DNA of 64,000 nt from Microplitis mediator (lineage: Eukaryota; Arthropoda; Insecta; Hymenoptera; Braconidae): contig NC_079979.1 in NCBI RefSeq assembly GCF_029852145.1, positions 16,193,901-16,257,900 on the forward strand, read 5' to 3'. Position 1 is the first letter of the stretch; each line of letters starts with the position of its first letter. A model generated the notes under the pieces. The model was not told the origin of the DNA. It did no database searches and saw nothing but the letters and a program-made list of their open reading frames with translations. Positions 1 to 13,177 of the stretch are shown here, one piece after another. A program made the translations under genes and the position numbers.

Positions 1-3000
1 GATAGACAGATTTTTTTTTACAACATCGAGTGCTGGGTCTATATTTTTTATGGGTTTTCTATGGGTTTTTTCTGGGATTTCCAGAGAACTTGACTGTCGA
101 TACTTTTATTTTTTTTGACAACACCGAGTGCTAGGTCTATATTTTCTATGGGTTTTCTATGGGTTTTCTCTGGGATTTCCAGAGAATTTGACTGTCGATA
201 CTTTTATTTTTTTTTACAACATCGAGCGCTGGGTCTATATTTTCTATGGGTTTTCTATAGGTTTTCTCTGGGATTTCCAGAGAATTTGACTGTCGATACT
301 TTTATTTTTTTTTTACAACATCGAGTGCTAGGTCTATATTTCCTATGGGTTTTCTATGGGTTTTCTCTGGGATTTCCAGAGAATTTGACTGTCGATATTT
401 TTATTTTTTTTTACAACATCGAGTGCTGGGTCTATATTTTCTATGGGTTTCCTATGGGTTTTCTATGTGATTTCCAGAGAATTTGACTGTCGATACTTCT
501 ATTTTTTTTACAACACCGATTGCTAGGTCTATATTTTCTATGGGTTTTCTACGGGTTTTCTCTGGGATTTCCAGAGAATTTGACTGTCGATATTTTTATT
601 TTTTTTTACAACATCGAGTGCTGGGTCTATATTTTCTATGGGTTTCCTATGGGATTTCTCTGGGATTTCCAGAGAATTTGACTGTCGATACTTTTATTTT
701 TTTTTACAACATCGAGGGCTGGGTCTATATTTTCTATGGGTTTTTTCTGGGATTTCCAGAGAATTTGACTGTCGATACTTCTATTTTTTTTTACAACACC
801 GAGTGCTAGGTCTATATTTTCTATGGGATTCCTATGGGATTTTTCTAGGATTTCCAGAAAATTTGACTGTCGATACTTTTATTTTTTTTTTACAACATCG
901 AGTGCTAGGTCTATATTTTCTATGGATTTTCTATGGGTTTTCTCTGGGATTTCAAGAGAACTTGACTGTCGATACTTTTATTTTTTTTGACAACACCGAG
1001 TGCTAGGTCTATATTTTCTATGGGTTTTCTATGGGTTTTCTCTGGGATTTCCAGAGAATTTGACTGTCGATACTTTTATTTTTTTTTACAACACCGAGTG
1101 CTAGGTCTATATTTTCTATGGGTTTTCTATGGGTTTTCTCTGGGATTTCCAGAGAATTTGACTGTCGATACTTTTATTTTTTTTTACAACACCGAGTGCC
1201 AGGTCTATATTTTCTATGAGTTTTCTATGGGTTTTTTCTGGGATTTCCAGAGAACTTGACTGTCGATACTTTTATTTTTTTTGACAACACCGAGTGCTAG
1301 GTCTATATTTTCTATGGGTTTTCTATGGGTTTTTTCTGGGATTTCCAGAGAACTTGACTGTCGATACTTTTATTTTTTTTTACAACACCGAGTGCTAGGT
1401 CTATATTTTCTATGAGTTTTCTATGGGTTTTTTCTGGGATTTCCAGAGAACTTGACTGTCGATACTTTTATTTTTTTTGACAACACCGAGTGCTAGGTCT
1501 ATATTTTCTATGGGTTTTCTATGGGTTTTCTCTGGGATTTCCAGAGAATTTGACTGTCGATACTTTTATTTTTTTTTACAACACCGAGTGCTAGGTCTAT
1601 ATTTTCTATGGGTTTTCTATGGGTTTTCTCTGGAATTTCCAGAGAATTTGACTGTCGATACTTTTATTTTTTTTTACAACATCGAGTGCTGGGTCTATAT
1701 TTTCTATGGGTTTTCTATGGGTTTTCTCTGGGATTTCCAGAGAATTTGACTGTCGATACTTTTATTTTTTTTTTACAACATCGAGTGCTAGGTCTATATT
1801 TTCTATGGGTTTTCTATGGGTTTTCTCTGGGATTTCCAGAGAATTTGACTGTCGATACTTCTATATTTTTTTACAACATGGAGTGCTGGGTCTATATTTC
1901 CTATGGGTTTTCTATGGGTTTTCTCTGGGATTTCCAGAGAATTTTACTGTCGATACTTCTATTTTTTTTACAACACTGATTGCTAGGTCTATATTTTCTA
2001 TGGATTTTCTATGGGTTTTCTCTGGGATTTCAAGAGAACTTGACTGTCGATACTTTAATTTTTTTTGACAACACCGAGTGCTAGGTCTATATTTTCTATG
2101 GGTTTTCTATGGGTTTTCTCTGGGATTTCCAGAGAATTTGACTGTCGATACTTTTATTTTTTTTTACAACACCGAGTGCTAGGTCTATATTTTCTATGAG
2201 TTTTCTATGGGTTTTTTCTGGGATTTTCAGAGAACTTGACTGTCGATACTTTTATTTTTTTTGACAACACCGAGTGCTAGGTCTATATTTTCTATGGGTT
2301 TTCTATGGGTTTTCTCTGGGATTTCCAGAGAATTTGACTGTCGATACTTTTATTTTTTTTTACAACACCGAGTGCTAGGTCTATATTTTCTATGAGTTTT
2401 CTATGGGTTTTCTCTGGGATTTCCAGAGAATTTGACTGTCGATACTTTTATTTTTTTTTACAACACCGAGTGCTAGGTCTATATTTTCTATGAGTTTTCT
2501 ATGGGTTTTTTCTGGGATTTTCAGAGAACTTGACTGTCGATACTTTTATTTTTTTTGACAACACCGAGTGCTAGGTCTATATTTTCTATGGGTTTTCTAT
2601 GGGTTTTCTCTGGGATTTCCAGAGAATTTGACTGTCGATACTTTTATTTTTTTTTACAACACCGAGTGCTAGGTCTATATTTTCTATGGGTTTTCTATGG
2701 GTTTTCTCTGGGATTTCCAGAGAATTTGACTGTCGATACTTTTATTTTTTTTTACAACACCGAGTGCTAGGTCTATATTTTCTATGAGTTTTCTATGGGT
2801 TTTTTCTGGGATTTTCAGAGAACTTGACTGTCGATACTTTTATTTTTTTTGACAACACCGAGTGCTAGGTCTATATTTTCTATGGGTTTTCTATGGGTTT
2901 TCTCTGGGATTTCCAGAGAATTTGACTGTCGATACTTTTATTTTTTTTTACAACACCGAGTGCTAGGTCTATATTTTCTATGAGTTTTCTATGGGTTTTC

Positions 3001-4675
3001 TCTGGGATTTCCAGAGAATTTGACTGTCGATACTTTTATTTTTTTTTTACAACACCGAGTGCTAGGTCTATATTTTCTATGAGTTTTCTATGGGTTTTTT
3101 CTGGGATTTCCAGAGAATTTGACTGTCGATACTTTTATTTTTTTTTACAACACCGAGTGCTAGGTCTATATTTTCTATGGGTTTTCTATGGGTTTTCTCT
3201 GGAATTTCCAGAGAATTTGACTGTCGATACTTTTATTTTTTTTTACAACATCGAGTGCTGGGTCTATATTTTCTATGGGTTTTATATGGGTTTTCTCTGG
3301 GAGTTCCAGAGAATTTGACTGTCGATACTTTTATTTTTTTTTTACAACACCGAGTGCTAGGTCTATATTTTCTATGGGTTTTCTATGGGTTTTCTCTGGG
3401 ATTTCCAGAGAATTTGACTGTCGATACTTTTATTTTTTTTTACAACATCGAGCGCTGGGTCTATATTTTCTATGGGTTTTCTATGGGTTTTCTCTGGGAT
3501 TTCCAGAGAATTTGACTGTCGATACTTTTATTTTTTTTTTACAACATCGAGTGCTAGGTCTATATTTTCTATGGGTTTTCTATGGGTTTTCTCTGGGATT
3601 TCCAGAGAATTTTACTGTCGATACTTCTATTTTTTTTACAACACTGATTGCTAGGTCTATATTTTCTATGGGTTTTCTATGGGTTTTCTCTGGGATTTCC
3701 AGAGAATTTGACTGTCGATATTTTTATTTTTTTTTACAACATCGAGTGCTGGGTCTATATTTTCTATGGGTTTCCTATGGGATTTCTCTGGGATTTCCAG
3801 AGAATTTGACTGTCGATACTTTTATTTTTTTTTACAACATCGAGGGCTGGGTCTATATTTTCTATGGGTTTTTTCTGGGATTTCCAGAGAATTTGACTGT
3901 CGATACTTCTATTTTTTTTACAACACTGATTGCTAGGTCTATATTTTCTATGGGTTTTCTCTGGGATTTCCAGAGAATTTTACTGTCGATACTTCTATTT
4001 TTTTTACAACACTGATTGCTAGGTCTATATTTTCTATGGGTTTTCTATGGGTTTTCTCTGGGATTTCCAGAGAATTTTACTGTCGATACTTCTATTTTTT
4101 TTACAACACTGATTGCTAGGTCTATATTTTCTATGGGTTTCCTATGGGTTTTCTATGTGATTTCCAGAGAATTTGACTGTCGATACTTCTATTTTTTTTA
4201 CAACACCGATTGCTAGGTCTATATTTTCTATGGGTTTTCTACGGGTTTTCTCTGGGATTTCCAGAGAATTTGACTGTCGATATTTTTATTTTTTTTTACA
4301 ACATCGAGTGCTGGGTCTATATTTTCTATGGGTTTCCTATGGGATTTCTCTGGGATTTCCAGAGAATTTGACTGTCGATACTTTTATTTTTTTTTACAAC
4401 ATCGAGGGCTGGGTCTATATTTTCTATGGGTTTTTTCTGGGATTTCCAGAGAATTTGACTGTCGATACTTTTATTTTTTTTTACAACATCGAGTGCTGGG
4501 TCTATATTTTCTATGGGTTTTCTATGGGTTTTCTCTGGGATTTCCAGAGAATTTGACTGTCGATACTTTTATTTTTTTTGACAACACCGAGTGCTAGGTC
4601 TATATTTTCTATGGGTTTTCTATGGGTTTTCTCTGGGATTTCCAGAGAATTTGACTGTCGATACTTTTATTTTTT

Positions 4676-4773
4676 TTGACAACACCGAGTGCTAGGTCTA
4701 TATTTTCTATGGGTTTTCTATGGGTTTTCTCTGGGATTTCCAGAGAATTTGACTGTCGATACTTTTATTTTTT
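4676..4773 (+). repeat. Reference satellite monomer with internal sub-repeats and dyad
   Basis: This copy is close to the consensus. Three consecutive 11-bp units lie at 4703-4713, 4714-4724 and 4725-4735. A perfect inverted repeat follows, with arms TTCTCTGG at 4727-4734 and CCAGAGAA at 4740-4747 around a 5-nt GATTT loop. The decamer GGGATTTCCA at 4733-4742 fits the published insect Dorsal/Rel pattern GGG-W4-CCM. The T8 tract closes the unit. Because 98 is not a multiple of three, a translated frame changes register at every monomer. Confidence 0.9.
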
Positions 4774-4969
4774 TTTACAACACCGAGTGCTAGGTCTATA
4801 TTTTCTATGGGTTTTCTATGGGTTTTCTCTGGGATTTCCAGAGAATTTGACTGTCGATACTTTTATTTTTTTTTACAACACCGAGTGCTAGGTCTATATT
4901 TTCTATGAGTTTTCTATGGGTTTTTTCTGGGATTTCCAGAGAACTTGACTGTCGATACTTTTATTTTTT

Positions 4970-7655
4970 TTGACAACACCGAGTGCTAGGTCTATATTTC
5001 CTATGGGTTTTCTATGGGTTTTCTCTGGGATTTCCAGAGAATTTGACTGTCGATACTTTTATTTTTTTTTTACAACATCGAGTGCTAGGTCTATATTTTC
5101 TATGGGTTTTCTATGGGTTTTCTCTGGGATTTCCAGAGAATTTGACTGTCGATACTTCTATATTTTTTTACAACATGGAGTGCTGGGTCTATATTTCCTA
5201 TGGGTTTTCTATGGGTTTTCTCTGGGATTTCCAGAGAATTTTACTGTCGATACTTCTATTTTTTTTACAACACTGATTGCTAGGTCTATATTTTCTATGG
5301 ATTTTCTATGGGTTTTCTCTGGGATTTCAAGAGAACTTGACTGTCGATACTTTTATTTTTTTTGACAACACCGAGTGCTAGGTCTATATTTTCTATGGGT
5401 TTTCTATGGGTTTTCTCTGGGATTTCCAGAGAATTTGACTGTCGATACTTTTATTTTTTTTTACAACACCGAGTGCTAGGTCTATATTTTCTATGAGTTT
5501 TCTATGGGTTTTTTCTGGGATTTCCAGAGAAGTTGACTGTCGATACTTTTATTTTTTTTGACAACACCGAGTGCTAGGTCTATATTTTCTATGGGTTTTC
5601 AATGGGTTTTCTCTGGGATTTCCAGAGAACTTGACTGTCGATACTTTTATTTTTTTTTACAACACCGAGTGCTAGGTCTATATTTTCTATGAGTTTTCTA
5701 TGGGTTTTTTCTGGGATTTTCAGAGAACTTGACTGTCGATACTTTTATTTTTTTTGACAACACCGAGTGCTAGGTCTATATTTTCTATGGGTTTTCTATG
5801 GGTTTTCTCTGGGATTTCCAGAGAATTTGACTGTCGATACTTTTATTTTTTTTTACAACACCGAGTGCTAGGTCTATATTTTCTATGGGTTTTCTATGGG
5901 TTTTCTCTGGGATTTCCAGAGAATTTGACTGTCGATACTTTTATTTTTTTTTTACAACACCGAGTGCTAGGTCTATATTTTCTATGAGTTTTCTATGGGT
6001 TTTTTCTGGGATTTCCAGAGAATTTGACTGTCGATACTTTTATTTTTTTTTACAACACCGAGTGCTAGGTCTATATTTTCTATGGGTTTTCTATGGGTTT
6101 TCTCTGGAATTTCCAGAGAATTTGACTGTCGATACTTTTATTTTTTTTTACAACATCGAGTGCTGGGTCTATATTTTCTATGGGTTTTATATGGGTTTTC
6201 TCTGGGAGTTCCAGAGAATTTGACTGTCGATACTTTTATTTTTTTTTTACAACACCGAGTGCTAGGTCTATATTTTCTATGAGTTTTCTATGGGTTTTTT
6301 CTGAGATTTCCAGAGAATTTGACTGTCGATACTTTTATTTTTTTTTACAACACCGAGTGCTAGGTCTATATTTTCTATGGGTTTTCTATGGGTTTTCTCT
6401 GGGATTTCCAGAGAATTTGACTGTCGATACTTTTATTTTTTTTGACAACACCGAGTGCTAGGTCTATATTTTCTATGGGTTTTCTATGGGTTTTCTCTGG
6501 GATTTCCAGAGAATTTGACTGTCGATACTTTTATTTTTTTTTACAACACCGAGTGCTAGGTCTATATTTTCTATGGGTTTTCTATGGGTTTTCTCTGGAA
6601 TTTCCAGAGAATTTGACTGTCGATACTTTTATTTTTTTTTACAACATCGAGTGCTGGGTCTATATTTTCTATGGGTTTTCTATGGGTTTTCTCTGGGATT
6701 TCCAGAGAATTTGACTGTCGATACTTCTATTTTTTTTACAACACCGAGTGCTAGGTCTATATTTTTTATGGGTTTTCTATGGGTTTTTTCTGGGATTTCC
6801 AGAGAACTTGACTGTCGATACTTTTATTTTTTTTGACAACACCGAGTGCTAGGTCTATATTTCCTATGGGTTTTCTATGGGTTTTCTCTGGGATTTCCAG
6901 AGAATTTGACTGTCGATACTTTTATTTTTTTTTTACAACATCGAGTGCTAGGTCTATATTTTCTATGGGTTTTCTATGGGTTTTCTCTGGGATTTCCAGA
7001 GAATTTGACTGTCGATACTTCTATATTTTTTTACAACATGGAGTGCTGGGTCTATATTTCCTATGGGTTTTCTATGGGTTTTCTCTGGGATTTCCAGAGA
7101 ATTTTACTGTCGATACTTCTATTTTTTTTACAACACTGATTGCTAGGTCTATATTTTCTATGGATTTTCAATGGGTTTTCTCTGGGATTTCAAGAGAACT
7201 TGACTGTCGATACTTTTATTTTTTTTGACAACACCGAGTGCTAGGTCTATATTTTCTATGGGTTTTCTATGGGTTTTCTCTGGGATTTCCAGAGAATTTG
7301 ACTGTCGATACTTTTATTTTTTTTTACAACACCGAGTGCTAGGTCTATATTTTCTATGAGTTTTCTATGGGTTTTTTCTGGGATTTCCAGAGAAGTTGAC
7401 TGTCGATACTTTTATTTTTTTTGACAACACCGAGTGCTAGGTCTATATTTTCTATGGGTTTTCAATGGGTTTTCTCTGGGATTTCCAGAGAACTTGACTG
7501 TCGATACTTTTATTTTTTTTTACAACACCGAGTGCTAGGTCTATATTTTCTATGAGTTTTCTATGGGTTTTTTCTGGGATTTTCAGAGAACTTGACTGTC
7601 GATACTTTTATTTTTTTTGACAACACCGAGTGCTAGGTCTATATTTTCTATGGGT
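4970..7655 (+). repeat. 1863-bp higher-order repeat (19-mer), one full and one partial copy
   Basis: Variant monomers recur at an offset of 1863 bp, which is 19 monomers plus one base: 4970 pairs with 6833 and 5038 with 6901. The markers are the TATATTTCCTATGGG form, the ACATGGAGTGCTGGG form and the GATTTCAAGAGAAC form, in the same order. The second copy is cut off near 7655. Confidence 0.8.
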
Positions 7656-9960
7656 TTTCTACGGGTTTTCTCTGGGATTTCCAGAGAATTTGACTGTCGA
7701 TATTTTTATTTTTTTTTACAACATCGAGTGCTGGGTCTATATTTTCTATGGGTTTCCTATGGGATTTCTCTGGGATTTCCAGAGAATTTGACTGTCGATA
7801 CTTTTATTTTTTTTTACAACATCGAGGGCTGGGTCTATATTTTCTATGGGTTTTTTCTGGGATTTCCAGAGAATTTGACTGTCGATACTTCTATTTTTTT
7901 TTACAACACCGAGTGCTAGGTCTATATTTTCTATGGGATTCCTATGGGATTTTTCTGGGATTTCCAGAAAATTTGACTGTCGATACTTTTATTTTTTTTT
8001 TACAACATCGAGTGCTAGGTCTATATTTTCTATGGATTTTCTATGGGTTTTCTCTGGGATTTCAAGAGAACTTGACTGTCGATACTTTTATTTTTTTTGA
8101 CAACACCGAGTGCTAGGTCTATATTTTCTATGGGTTTTCTATGGGTTTTCTCTGGGATTTCCAGAGAATTTGACTGTCGATACTTTTATTTTTTTTTACA
8201 ACACCGAGTGCTAGGTCTATATTTTCTATGGGTTTTCTATGGGTTTTCTCTGGGATTTCCAGAGAATTTGATCGTCGATACTTTTATTTTTTTTTACAAC
8301 ACCGAGTGCTAGGTCTATATTTTCTATGAGTTTTCTATGGGTTTTTTCTGGGATTTCCAGAGAACTTGACTGTCGATACTTTTATTTTTTTTGACAACAC
8401 CGAGTGCAAGGTCTATATTTTCTATGGGTTTTCTATGGGTTTTTTCTGGGATTTCCAGAGAACTTGACTGTCGATACTTTTATTTTTTTTTACAACACCG
8501 AGTGCTAGGTCTATATTTTCTATGAGTTTTCTATGGGTTTTTTCTGGGATTTCCAGAGAACTTGACTGTCGATACTTTTATTTTTTTTGACAACACCGAG
8601 TGCTAGGTCTATATTTTCTATGGGTTTTCTATGGGTTTTCTCTGGGATTTCCAGAGAATTTGACTGTCGATACTTTTATTTTTTTTTACAACACCGAGTG
8701 CTAGGTCTATATTTTCTATGGGTTTTCTATGGGTTTTCTCTGGAATTTCCAGAGAATTTGACTGTCGATACTTTTATTTTTTTTTACAACATCGAGTGCT
8801 GGGTCTATATTTTCTATGGGTTTTCTATGGGTTTTCTCTGGGATTTCCAGAGAATTTGACTGTCGATACTTCTATTTTTTTTACAACACCGAGTGCTAGG
8901 TCTATATTTTTTATGGGTTTTCTATGGGTTTTTTCTGGGATTTCCAGAGAACTTGACTGTCGATACTTTTATTTTTTTTGACAACACCGAGTGCTAGGTC
9001 TATATTTTCTATGGGTTTTCTATGGGTTTTCTCTGGGATTTCCAGAGAATTTGACTGTCGATACTTTTATTTTTTTTTTACAACATCGAGTGCTAGGTCT
9101 ATATTTTCTATGGGTTTTCTATGGGTTTTCTCTGGGATTTCCAGAGAATTTGACTGTCGATACTTCTATATTTTTTTACAACATGGAGTGCTGGGTCTAT
9201 ATTTCCTATGGGTTTTCTATGGGTTTTCTCTGGGATTTCCAGAGAATTTTACTGTCGATACTTCTATTTTTTTTACAACACTGATTGCTAGGTCTATATT
9301 TTCTATGGATTTTCTATGGGTTTTCTCTGGGATTTCAAGAGAACTTGACTGTCGATACTTTTATTTTTTTGACAACACCGAGTGCTAGGTCTATATTTTC
9401 TATGGGTTTTCTATGGGTTTTCTCTGGGAGTTCCAGAGAATTTGACTGTCGATACTTTTATTTTTTTTTACAACACCGAGTGCTAGGTCTATATTTTCTA
9501 TGAGTTTTCTATAGGTTTTTTCTGGGATTTTCAGAGAACTTGACTGTCGATACTTTTATTTTTTTTGACAACACCGAGTGCTAGGTCTATATTTTCTATG
9601 GGTTTTCTATGGGTTTTCTCTGGGATTTCCAGAGAATTTGACTGTCGATACTTTTATTTTTTTTTACAACACCGAGTGCTAGGTCTATATTTTCTATGGG
9701 TTTTCTATGGGTTTTCTCTGGGAGTTCCAGAGAATTTGACTGTCGATACTTTTATTTTTTTTTTACAACACCGAGTGCTAGGTCTATATTTTCTATGAGT
9801 TTTCTATGGGTTTTTTCTGGGATTTCCAGAGAATTTGACTGTCGATACTTTTATTGTTTTTTACAACACCGAGTGCTAGGTCTATATTTTCTATGGGTTT
9901 TCTATGGGTTTTCTCTGGGATTTCCAGAGAATTTGACTGTCGATACTTTTATTTTTTTTT

Positions 9961-12900
9961 ACAACACCGAGTGCTAGGTCTAAATTTTCTATGGGTTTTC
10001 TATGGGTTTTCTCTGGGATTTCCAGAGAATTTGACTGTCGATATTTTTATTTTTTTTTACAACACCGAGTGCTAGGTCTATATTTTCTATGAGTTTTCTA
10101 TGGGTTTTTTCTGGGATTTCCAGAGAACTTGACTGTCGATACTTTTATTTTTTTTGACAACACCGAGTGCTAGGTCTATATTTTCTATGGGTTTTCTATG
10201 GGTTTTCTCTGGGATTTCCAGAGAACTTGACTGTCGATACTTTTATTTTTTTTGACAACACCGAGTGCTAGGTCTATATTTTCTATGGGTTTTCTATGGG
10301 TTTTCTCTGGGATTTCCAGAGAACTTGACTGTCGATACTTTTATTTTTTTTTACAACATCGAGTGCTGGGTCTATATTTTCTATGGGTTTTCTATGGGTT
10401 TTCTCTGGGATTTCCAGAGAATTTGACTGTCGATACTTTTATTTTTTTTGACAACACCGAGTGCTAGGTCTATATTTTCTATGGGTTTTCTATGGGTTTT
10501 CTCTGGGATTTCCAGAGAATTTGAGTGTCGATACTTTTATTTTTTTTTACAACACCGAGTGCTAGGTCTATATTTTCTATGGGTTTTCTATGGGTTTTCT
10601 CTGGAATTTCCAGAGAATTTGACTGTCGATACTTTTATTTTTTTTTACAACATCGAGTGCTGGGTCTATATTTTCTATGGGTTTTCTATGGGTTTTCTCT
10701 GGGATTTCCAGAGAATTTGACTGTCGATACTTTTATTTTTTTTTACAACACCGAGTGCTAGGTCTATATTTTCTATGGGTTTTCTATGGGTTTTCTCTGG
10801 GATTTCCAGAGAATTTGACTGTCGATACTTTTATTTTTTTTTCAACACCGAGTGCTAGGTCTATATTTTCTATGAGTTTTCTATGGGTTTTCTCTGGGAT
10901 TTCCAGAGAATTTGACTGTCGATACTTTTATTTTTTTTTACAACACCGAGTGCTAGGTCTATATTTTCTATGGGTTTTCTATGGGTTTTCTCTGGGATTT
11001 CCAGAGAATTTGAGTGTCGATACTTTTATTTTTTTTTACAACACCGAGTGCTAGGTCTAAATTTTCTATGGGTTTTCTATGGGTTTTCTCTGGGATTTCC
11101 AGAGAATTTGACTGTCGATATTTTTATTTTTTTTTCAACACCGAGTGCTAGGTCTATATTTTCTATGAGTTTTCTATGGGTTTTCTCTGGGATTTCCAGA
11201 GAATTTGACTGTCGATACTTTTATTTTTTTTTACAACACCGAGTGCTAGGTCTATATTTTCTATGGGTTTTCTATGGGTTTTCTCTGGGATTTCCAGAGA
11301 ATTTGAGTGTCGATACTTTTATTTTTTTTTACAACACCGAGTGCTAGGTCTAAATTTTCTATGGGTTTTCTATGGGTTTTCTCTGGGATTTCCAGAGAAT
11401 TTGACTGTCGATATTTTTATTTTTTTTTACAACACCGAGTGCTAGGTCTATATTTTCTATGAGTTTTCTATGGGTTTTTTCTGGGATTTCCAGAGAACTT
11501 GACTGTCGATACTTTTATTTTTTTTGACAACACCGAGTGCTAGGTCTATATTTTCTATGGGTTTTCTATGGGTTTTCTCTGGGATTTCCAGAGAACTTGA
11601 CTGTCGATACTTTTATTTTTTTTGACAACACCGAGTGCTAGGTCTATATTTTCTATGGGTTTTCTATGGGTTTTCTCTGGGATTTCCAGAGAACTTGACT
11701 GTCGATACTTTTATTTTTTTTTACAACATCGAGTGCTGGGTCTATATTTTCTATGGGTTTTCTATGGGTTTTCTCTGGGATTTCCAGAGAATTTGACTGT
11801 CGATACTTTTATTTTTTTTGACAACACCGAGTGCTAGGTCTATATTTTCTATGGGTTTTCTATGGGTTTTCTCTGGGATTTCCAGAGAATTTGAGTGTCG
11901 ATACTTTTATTTTTTTTTACAACACCGAGTGCTAGGTCTATATTTTCTATGGGTTTTCTATGGGTTTTCTCTGGAATTTCCAGAGAATTTGACTGTCGAT
12001 ACTTTTATTTTTTTTTACAACATCGAGTGCTGGGTCTATATTTTCTATGGGTTTTCTATGGGTTTTCTCTGGGATTTCCAGAGAATTTGACTGTCGATAC
12101 TTTTATTTTTTTTTACAACACCGAGTGCTAGGTCTATATTTTCTATGGGTTTTCTATGGGTTTTCTCTGGGATTTCCAGAGAACTTGACTGTCGATACTT
12201 TTATTTTTTTTTACAACATCGAGTGCTGGGTCTATATTTTCTATGGGTTTTCTATGGGTTTTCTCTGGGATTTCCAGAGAATTTGACTGTCGATACTTTT
12301 ATTTTTTTTGACAACACCGAGTGCTAGGTCTATATTTTCTAGGGGTTTTCTATGGGTTTTCTCTGGGATTTCCAGAGAACTTGACTGTCGATACTTTTAT
12401 TTTTTTTGACAACACCGAGTGCTAGGTCTAAATTTTCTATGGGTTTTCTATGGGTTTTCTCTGGGATTTCCAGAGAATTTGACTGTCGATATTTTTATTT
12501 TTTTTTACAACACCGAGTGCTAGGTCTATATTTTCTATGAGTTTTCTATGGGTTTTTTCTGGGATTTCCAGAGAACTTGACTGTCGATACTTTTATTTTT
12601 TTTGACAACACCGAGTGCTAGGTCTATATTTTCTATGGGTTTTCTATGGGTTTTCTCTGGGATTTCCAGAGAACTTGACTGTCGATACTTTTATTTTTTT
12701 TGACAACACCGAGTGCTAGGTCGATATTTTCTATGGGTTTTCTATGGGTTTTCTCTGGGATTTCCAGAGAACTTGACTGTCGATACTTTTATTTTTTTTT
12801 ACAACATCGAGTGCTGGGTCTATATTTTCTATGGGTTTTCTATGGGTTTTCTCTGGGATTTCCAGAGAATTTGACTGTCGATACTTTTATTTTTTTTGAC

Positions 12901-13177
12901 AACACCGAGTGCTAGGTCTATATTTTCTATGGGTTTTCTATGGGTTTTCTCTGGGATTTCCAGAGAATTTGAGTGTCGATACTTTTATTTTTTTTTACAA
13001 CACCGAGTGCTAGGTCTATATTTTCTATGGGTTTTCTATGGGTTTTCTCTGGAATTTCCAGAGAATTTGACTGTCGATACTTTTATTTTTTTTTACAACA
13101 TCGAGTGCTGGGTCTATATTTTCTATGGGTTTTCTATGGGTTTTCTCTGGGATTTCCAGAGAATTTGACTGTCGATA
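9961..13177 (+). repeat. Higher-order block of about 3.2 kb, first copy (offset 5584 bp)
   Basis: This block matches 15545-18761. It carries the diagnostic GGTCTAAATTTTC monomers, the TTGAGTGTCGATAC monomers and the shortened TTTTTTTTTCAACACC monomers in the same order. It also contains a nested unit of 1370 bp (14 monomers minus two bases), seen as 10252 pairing with 11622. An exact 11-monomer spacing of 1078 bp occurs between 11622 and 12700. Confidence 0.8.

Larger units (their letters stand above)
11..7655 (+). repeat. Satellite higher-order block, left copy of a 31515-bp-spaced duplication
   Basis: This stretch matches about 31526-39170 without net length change. Rare private variants are shared at the same relative places, such as CTAGGATTTCC near 848 and 32363, TTTAATTTT near 2054 and 33569, and GGGAGTTCC near 3300 and 34815. 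The one difference I noticed is near 7170 (TTTTCAATGGG) against 38685 (TTTTCTATGGG). Homology stops near 7655, where TTTTCTACGGG replaces TTTTCTATGGG. A recent segmental duplication inside the array is the simplest reading. Confidence 0.85.

Noticed and set aside
4750..4765. DREF-like TATCGATA site in GTCGATAC of each monomer
   Set aside because: Only six of eight positions fit and the palindrome is broken, so it is not a good DREF site.
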